DNA from: JABISG01 sp963581435
Lineage (GTDB): Bacteria > Planctomycetota > Planctomycetia > Planctomycetales > Planctomycetaceae
Length of the DNA stretch: 20,423 bases
Assembly: GCA_963581435.1 (NCBI GenBank)
Contig: CAUZOL010000096.1
Span: 1-20,423 of the forward strand
Direction: 5' to 3'
In this document: positions 15,511-20,423 of the stretch, one piece after another
How the letters are laid out: each line of letters opens with the position of its first letter
How positions within the stretch are numbered: the stretch's first letter is position 1
The notes under the pieces: model-generated
Database searches by the model: none
Told to the model about the DNA's origin: nothing
Seen by the model: the letters and a program-made list of their open reading frames with translations, nothing else
Program-made: the position numbers and the translations under genes

Positions 15511-17001
15511 TCAACCGTCTTGAAGAATCCCGCTGACAACTTTTCCGGGTTGGCCGTCGAGCAGTGATTGCTCGCGGCCGGTTCGTTTGAACGTGAGCCG
15601 TTCGGGATCGAGGCCGAACAGGTTCATCAGCGTGGCGTGGTAGTCGTAATGGTTGACGACGTTTTCGACGGCGTGATGGCCGAACTCGTCGGTTGCGCCG
15701 TAGGTTCCACCGCGACGGAATCCGCCGCCGGCCACCCACATGCTGAATCCGTAGGTGTTGTGGTCACGTCCGACGCGCTTAGGTCCGGCGTCGTTCTGGA
15801 CGACGGGGAGCCGTCCCATTTCGCCGCCCCAATGCACAACGGTGTTGTCGAGAAGGCCCCGCTGCTTGAGGTCTTTGACGAGGGCAGCGGCAGGTCTATC
15901 GGTTTTGCGGCAGGCCTCGGGAAGGCGGTTGCGGATGGTGCCGTGATGGTCCCAGTATTGATTCTTCGTGAAGACCTGCACGAATCGGACGCCGCGTTCG
16001 ACGAGCCGCCGCGCGATGAGGCAGCGCATGCCATACTCTTCGCTATCGGGCTGATCGATTCCGTACATCTGCTGAGTGGCTTTGGTTTCCTTGCTGATGT
16101 CGAGCGCTTCGCGAGCAGCGGTTTGCATGCGGGCGGCAAGTTCGTAGTTGGAGATGCGGGCCGAAAGATCCGACACGCTGGGATGCTCGTCCTGGTGTTG
16201 TTCGTTGAGCCGCCTGAGGTAGGCGAGGTACTGCTGCTGCACTTTGCCGCGCAATTGAGGTGGCGGCTCAAGATTGAGAATCCGCGGCTCGCGGGGGCGG
16301 ATCACCGTTCCCTGAAACAATGACGGCAACCACCCGTTGGACCAGTTGAGTACTCCTTCAACGGGAATACCCCGCGGGTCGCTCATAGCGACATAGGCCG
16401 GCAGGTTTTGCGTTTCCGCGCCAAGGCCGTAGGTTAACCAGGCACCGAGTGACGGTCGTCCGCGTTGCGTGCGGCCCGAGTTCAACGCGTGGATCGACTG
16501 GCCGTGATTGTTCACGCCGGTGTGCATCGAACGAATGACGCAAATGTCATCGACCACTCCGGCGATGCCGGGCAGTAATTCCGAAACCGGCGTTCCGCAT
16601 TCACCATGCTTTGCAAACTTCCACGGGCTTCCCAGTACTTTCGTGCTGGCCTGTGCGGCGTTGTCGTACTTGATGGAACCGGGAAACTTCTGGCCGTCGA
16701 GCTTGTTGAGGATCGGTTTGGGGTCGAGCAGATCGACCTGACTGGGGCCACCCTGCATGAACAACGAAATCATCGCCGTCGCTCGTGGCTCGAAATGTGC
16801 GGGCTGCGATTCGAGACTGAATTCCAGCGGCTGCAGATTCGGCGCTTTTGCCGGCGCGGCAACAACCTCGTCTTGCTTCAACAACCATTGGAGCGCGAGC
16901 GGTGCAAGGGCGAACGCACTGGACGACAGAAATCGTCGGCGCGACGAATTGCAGTCGGCATCCGCTGTGGTCGCTATCGACTCTTGTTGGGCTGACATCA
17001 T
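15511..17001 (-). CDS. DUF1501 Tat-exported protein
   Basis: The 496-residue product begins with a Tat signal (SSRRRFLSSSAFALAPLALQ, arginines 21-23). It continues as DUF1501, an alkaline-phosphatase/sulfatase-like fold family abundant in planctomycetes. Markers are ISLFMQGGPSQVDLLDPKP (78-96), CVIRSMHTGVNNHGQS, WGGEMGRLP and GRDHNTYGFSMWVAGGG. No activity has been shown for the family to my knowledge. ATG 17001 (or the adjacent ATG 16998) follows AAGG (17010-17013) at 8-nt spacing. The gene starts 22 bases after the stop of the PSCyt1-DUF1549-DUF1553 gene, the usual order for this pair, so the two are almost certainly cotranscribed and likely work together in the envelope. Full length, no defects. 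Confidence 0.9.
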   Translation of the reverse strand: MMSAQQESIATTADADCNSSRRRFLSSSAFALAPLALQWLLKQDEVVAAPAKAPNLQPLEFSLESQPAHFEPRATAMISLFMQGGPSQVDLLDPKPILNKLDGQKFPGSIKYDNAAQASTKVLGSPWKFAKHGECGTPVSELLPGIAGVVDDICVIRSMHTGVNNHGQSIHALNSGRTQRGRPSLGAWLTYGLGAETQNLPAYVAMSDPRGIPVEGVLNWSNGWLPSLFQGTVIRPREPRILNLEPPPQLRGKVQQQYLAYLRRLNEQHQDEHPSVSDLSARISNYELAARMQTAAREALDISKETKATQQMYGIDQPDSEEYGMRCLIARRLVERGVRFVQVFTKNQYWDHHGTIRNRLPEACRKTDRPAAALVKDLKQRGLLDNTVVHWGGEMGRLPVVQNDAGPKRVGRDHNTYGFSMWVAGGGFRRGGTYGATDEFGHHAVENVVNHYDYHATLMNLFGLDPERLTFKRTGREQSLLDGQPGKVVSGILQDG

Positions 17002-17023
17002 AATTATGGCCTTTTTGCCCGGA

Positions 17024-19951
17024 TCAATCGACGTACAGAAAACGGTTGGAACTCAACAGGGCCTGACAGAAAGTTGCCATCGCCCGTCGTTGAATTGTCG
17101 CATCATCAGCCTGAGGCGATTGCTCGCGAATCGTCGTCCGCTGCAAATTGACGAACTGCTCGCCAGCCGCAATATCCGTGGCAGCAGGTTTCGTGGAAAA
17201 TGCCAGCTTCCAGGCAAGCTTGATTTGGTCGGCCGTTTTCGGCCCCGCAGTGTCAATCAAGCGATGCGCGAAGTGTTGTGAGTATTCGACGGCGAAGTCG
17301 CTGTTCATCAGCATCAGCGACTGCGTGGCGACGTTCGACGAGTTGCGGCGTTCGCAGTTGGGGCTCATGTTGGGCGCGTCGAATGCCTCGAAGATGGAAA
17401 GCGTGCGACTGCGGCGAACCTGCACGTAGAGGCCGCGCCGGAATTCTTCGCCGTTCAACGGAATCGGTTTTGTCGGTTTGCGTTCCCCGTCGAGGTTTTC
17501 GATGCCCAGAATAATCTGGCCGACTTCGTCTTCCATAACAGGGACCGGCTTGCCATACAATTTGAGATTGAGTTTCCCGCTGACTGCGAGAACGGCGTCG
17601 CGGATCACTTCCGCTTCAAGGCGTTGGATGGGGAACCTGGTGTAAAGGCGATTATCGGGATCGGCAACGGTTGATGCCGCGTGACCGGCCGCCGACTGTC
17701 GATAGACGGCCGACGACATGATCAAGCGGTGAATGTGTTTGACTTTCCAACCGGAACGGACGAATTCGTCAGCAAGCCAATCGAGCAATTGGGGATGCGT
17801 TGGACGTTCGCCGAGAAAACCGAAATCGCCGGGCGAATCGACCAAACCACTTCCGAAGTGTCCCAGCCAAACACGGTTGACGATCACCCGCGCGACTAAC
17901 GGATGCCGACCGTTGGTTAATTGCTTCGCCCACGCGAGACGACGTCCTGTGGTTGGCAGTGCGGCGTCGTTCTCTGGGATTTGACCCGGATTGAGAATCG
18001 AGAGATCGGCCGGTTGCAGTTGTTCCTTCGGCTGTTCGTGGTCGCCGCGGTGGAACAGAAAAGTGGACGGCACTTTGCCCGCCGTTTCGGCGAGGGCGCG
18101 AACAAATCCTTCCACCGGTTTGGTGGCGCGAATCTTGGCCGCCTTGTCCGAGAAGCGTTTCAAATCGTCGGCCGCTTTGCTCGCTCGGAGTTCTGCGGCC
18201 GCTTGTTTGTCGCGTTCCAGCTCGGCGGCAGCGTCGGGATTGAACTTGGCTAACGTTGCCAGGGTGACCGAGACGCCGGGATACTTTCCTAACAGTGCCA
18301 CCTGTTCGGGAGTCCTGCCTTTGGCAGGTGTTTTCAACGCCGTTTCAACCTGCGCGCGACTTTCGGAAGCAATCTTTTCAAGCTCCCGGCGGGCCGTCTC
18401 TGCGACGAACTGCTTCTCTTTCACCTTTCGATCGACATCGAGCTTGCGCGCTCGTTCTTCGCGGCGGCGATCGTACAGGTACAGCGAGCCGACGCTGATT
18501 TTCGCGACGGTAGGGTATTCTTTCAGCAGAGACTCCTGAGCGGCGGTGCGATCTTTTGCGGCGGTTCGGTAAGCGGTGCGCATTAGTTTGCGAATCTCTT
18601 CGGGCAGCAACAGCAATTCTTCTTCGAGCGTTCGCGTGATGTAGACTTCGGCTTTTTGCAGGCGATCCTTGTCAACTTTGGCCGCATCGATTTCGATTCG
18701 CTTTGCGAGTTTGCGGTCGGCATCGGTATAAAGAGAGATGCGCCGCGAGGGCGGGGTCTTCCAGTTCTTCCAGTCGAAAGCGGGGCCGAAGATTGCACGC
18801 ATCCGATAGTAATCGGCCTGTGGGATTGGATCGTAGCGGTGATCGTGACATTGCGCGCAGTTGACGGTGAGACCCAACAACGAGCTGCCGATGATTTGCA
18901 TTGTGTCGGCGATGACCTGGTTGCGTGCGACTGGTTGGTCGATGCCGCCCGATGCCGTCCCGTCGGGTGCCATCCGCAGAAACCCGGTGGCCGTCAGTTT
19001 TTCGACGGCGTCGGCCGAGAGGTTCTTGTGCGGTTGCGGCACCATTTCGTCGCCGGCCAACTGTTCCTGGATGAACTGGTCGAACGGTTTGTCGGCATTG
19101 AAGGCGCGGATGACGTAATCGCGGTAGCGGTAGGCATCGGGGCGGACGCGATCTTCTTCGCTGTAGCCTTCCGAATCGGCATAGCCAACCACGTCGAGCC
19201 AGTGACGTCCCCAGCGCTCGCCGTAATGCGGCGAATCGAGTAAGCCGTCGATTAACTTTCCCCAAGCATCGGGGGACGTGTCGGCATCGAACTTGGCGAT
19301 TGCCGCCGGAGTCGGTGGCAGACCGAGCAAGTCGAACGAGGCGCGGCGGAGCAACTTGCGGTCATTCGCAGCTGGCGCCAATTGATACGCTTGTTTGGCA
19401 GTCGGATCTTTCGGCGAGGCGGCTGCCCGCCGTTCGAGTTCTGCGACGATGAAAGCATCGATGGGCGTGAGGATGCGGCTGCGATCCTGCACCTCGGGAA
19501 CCGCAGGACGTTTGACCGGTTGAAACGCCCAGTAACTGCGTTCGGCACGTGTGAAGATCGGGCCGTCGCCGACATTTTCCGGCTCGGGATGCTCGGTGGG
19601 AGCACCGGCGGCAATCCACGCTGCAATCCGATCGATGTTCTTCGCGGAGAGACGCTTGTCATCATCGGGCGGCATCTCACCCGATCGAATTCGTTCCAAC
19701 AGCAGGCTGTCTCCGATTTTTCCCGGCGTGATGGCTGCCCCGGATTCGCCACCCTTCACAATAAATCGCCGCAGCCGCAGGTCGAGTCCGCCCTCTTTCT
19801 CACCCGTTTCGCCGTGGCATTGAAAGCAGTGTGCTTTAAAAATTGGGCGAATATCGGTTTCGTAGGTGGGGGATTTTTCGTCACCGTGGGCCACGTCAAA
19901 CGGTGCGGCCAGCAACGCGAGAAGCAGACACCACGCGGATCGATGCATCAT
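17024..19951 (-). CDS. PSCyt1-DUF1549-DUF1553 secreted planctomycete cytochrome
   Basis: The 975-residue product has a Sec signal (MHRSAWCLLLALLAAPFDVAHG) and a planctomycete cytochrome C domain (about 28-120). Its heme site is CFQCH at 42-46, followed by ERIRSGEMPPDD. DUF1549 follows (about 160-385), ending with the second CXXCH-type motif NCAQCHDHRYDPIPQADYY (Cys365, Cys368, His369). A charged, helical insert (about 400-625) comes next. DUF1553 then runs to the end (about 665-975; NRVWLGHFGSGLV, SSAVYRQS, and the closing LLSSNRFLYVD). The insert holds two related units (465-505 and 543-583; LLKEYPTVAKISVG versus LLGKYPGVSVTLAT). The family role is unknown; it is typically paired with DUF1501, as here. 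ATG 19951 or 19948 starts the signal; the frame upstream to 20071 shows no signal and is unlikely. Confidence 0.9.
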   Translation of the reverse strand: MMHRSAWCLLLALLAAPFDVAHGDEKSPTYETDIRPIFKAHCFQCHGETGEKEGGLDLRLRRFIVKGGESGAAITPGKIGDSLLLERIRSGEMPPDDDKRLSAKNIDRIAAWIAAGAPTEHPEPENVGDGPIFTRAERSYWAFQPVKRPAVPEVQDRSRILTPIDAFIVAELERRAAASPKDPTAKQAYQLAPAANDRKLLRRASFDLLGLPPTPAAIAKFDADTSPDAWGKLIDGLLDSPHYGERWGRHWLDVVGYADSEGYSEEDRVRPDAYRYRDYVIRAFNADKPFDQFIQEQLAGDEMVPQPHKNLSADAVEKLTATGFLRMAPDGTASGGIDQPVARNQVIADTMQIIGSSLLGLTVNCAQCHDHRYDPIPQADYYRMRAIFGPAFDWKNWKTPPSRRISLYTDADRKLAKRIEIDAAKVDKDRLQKAEVYITRTLEEELLLLPEEIRKLMRTAYRTAAKDRTAAQESLLKEYPTVAKISVGSLYLYDRRREERARKLDVDRKVKEKQFVAETARRELEKIASESRAQVETALKTPAKGRTPEQVALLGKYPGVSVTLATLAKFNPDAAAELERDKQAAAELRASKAADDLKRFSDKAAKIRATKPVEGFVRALAETAGKVPSTFLFHRGDHEQPKEQLQPADLSILNPGQIPENDAALPTTGRRLAWAKQLTNGRHPLVARVIVNRVWLGHFGSGLVDSPGDFGFLGERPTHPQLLDWLADEFVRSGWKVKHIHRLIMSSAVYRQSAAGHAASTVADPDNRLYTRFPIQRLEAEVIRDAVLAVSGKLNLKLYGKPVPVMEDEVGQIILGIENLDGERKPTKPIPLNGEEFRRGLYVQVRRSRTLSIFEAFDAPNMSPNCERRNSSNVATQSLMLMNSDFAVEYSQHFAHRLIDTAGPKTADQIKLAWKLAFSTKPAATDIAAGEQFVNLQRTTIREQSPQADDATIQRRAMATFCQALLSSNRFLYVD

Positions 19952-19994
19952 GTGATGACCAACGGCAGGAGGACAAGGCGGGAGATCGAAAGTT

Positions 19995-20023
19995 ATGACA
20001 AAATAGTGCCAGTTGATTGTAAA
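19995..20023 (-). promoter_or_regulatory. Weak promoter candidate for the PSCyt1/DUF1501 operon
   Basis: Read on the minus strand, TTTACA (20023-20018) is followed after 17 bases by TGTCAT (20000-19995). The -35 has five of six consensus bases and the -10 only four. It would place the start of transcription near 19988, about 37 bases before the start codon at 19951. This is a motif match only. Confidence 0.25.
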
Positions 20024-20238
20024 CCGCGACGAGACGGCTCGCAATGTGTGCTGGTTTCTTCCCGTGGTCACACGGTTGCTCGGTCAAGATTGACAGAACG
20101 CGATTGTGCGCAACCAGGGGAGAAGAGTCGCCGTTTCTTCTTTCTCATGGAGTGCAGAATCTCGTTCGTCGAGCAACATAGTCGCGCTTGCCCTTGCGGA
20201 AAAATATCGCGGTGCACACACTTCATGGGTAATAGCCC

Positions 20239-20423
20239 CTACCTCCTTGCGTCCTCACCGTCGAGAATTCCGGCAAGCATGAGGCACAACTCCTCCAGTG
20301 GATGTCCATTTTGACGATTCGTATGCGCAGCGTGAAGCGGCTCGACGGTTGTATTCGCGGGTTGGCGTGCGAGCGAATTGAGCGGACCGAAGGATTCGGT
20401 GGCCACGCGACTTCGTCGGAGTC
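20239..20423 (-). CDS. Possible C-terminal fragment of an unknown gene (partial)
   Basis: On the minus strand a frame is open from the window edge to TAG at 20241-20239 and would encode about 60 residues ending HPLEELCLMLAGILDGEDARR. The end looks protein-like and distantly recalls the N-terminal region of ISAs1-type transposases (a His-Pro-Leu followed by a hydrophobic helix and a Gly-Glu-Asp). That is a weak resemblance only. The opposite strand is also open here. The 287 bases between this stop and the PSCyt1 start hold only the operon leader and its candidate promoter. Confidence 0.25.
   Translation of the reverse strand, partial: LRRSRVATESFGPLNSLARQPANTTVEPLHAAHTNRQNGHPLEELCLMLAGILDGEDARR

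Noticed and set aside
15568..16323. 251-residue plus-strand frame inside the DUF1501 gene
   Set aside because: It is an antisense shadow of conserved DUF1501 motifs. Many hydrophobic and acidic residues arise from the complement of Arg/His-rich codons.
19382..20314. 310-residue plus-strand frame over the start of the PSCyt1 gene
   Set aside because: Its first two thirds are antisense to the conserved signal peptide, heme domain and DUF1549. The rest shows no family features.
1..20423. A new multi-gene defence or biosynthetic system
   Set aside because: No nuclease-helicase, reverse transcriptase, toxin-antitoxin, phage or assembly-line genes are present. The genes fall into common planctomycete envelope and metabolic families with ordinary spacing.

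Overview
The window looks like a stretch of a Planctomycetota chromosome (Pirellulales/Planctomycetales type). The evidence is the protein content. There is a divergent-free tandem pair of a PSCyt1-DUF1549-DUF1553 giant secreted cytochrome followed by a Tat-exported DUF1501 protein. There are also two diheme c-type cytochromes, a secreted CehA/McbA-type metallohydrolase, lipoproteins, and an excisionase-type HTH fused to a PTS EIIA domain. Dispersed palindromic repeats lie between genes. The sequence is moderately GC-rich, and its genes are spread over both strands in short units with few operons.

Layout: (1) 1-114 is the tail of an unidentified gene. (2) 396-1103 encodes the HTH-EIIA regulator and converges on a MauG/CCP-like diheme peroxidase (1162-2199, minus). 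(3) 2565-4124 encodes the secreted CehA/McbA-like hydrolase and converges on a minus-strand block: a DUF4349 lipoprotein (4329-5240) and, upstream of it, a diheme cytochrome (5397-6797). (4) About 0.94 kb without a convincing gene (6798-7740) precedes ribonuclease Y (7741-9282), which is followed by a nitrilase-superfamily amidohydrolase (9410-10258). (5) The latter converges on a 741-residue lipoprotein with an internal CGPC thioredoxin-type motif (10475-12700, minus). (6) 13244-14020 encodes an HpcH/HpaI-type aldolase, followed by a Tat-exported protein of unknown function (14105-15496). (7) These converge, with only 14 bp between, on the minus-strand DUF1501 / PSCyt1-DUF1549-DUF1553 pair (15511-19951). 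(8) 19952-20423 is mostly noncoding, with a possible gene tail on the minus strand.

Most products are predicted to be exported or membrane-bound (Sec, lipobox or Tat signals). They fit an envelope-centred lifestyle with periplasmic redox enzymes and uncharacterised carbohydrate-related machinery. RNase Y, the nitrilase, the aldolase and the HTH-EIIA protein are the cytoplasmic or cytoplasm-facing members.

The most notable non-gene signal is a set of palindromic repeats. The same two-part module (a 37-nt element followed by a long inverted repeat built on GGGTGCCACTGGCG) occurs twice, at 4164-4306 and 10276-10432. Both copies are in the same order and both sit in a tail-to-tail gene junction. 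A second family (GGGTGGCTGGGGTCGA) occurs at 9294-9379 and, degenerate and inverted, at about 2324-2440. No CRISPR array, intact insertion sequence, rRNA or tRNA was seen. I did not find a clearly new multigene system; the window is mostly ordinary planctomycete chromosome.
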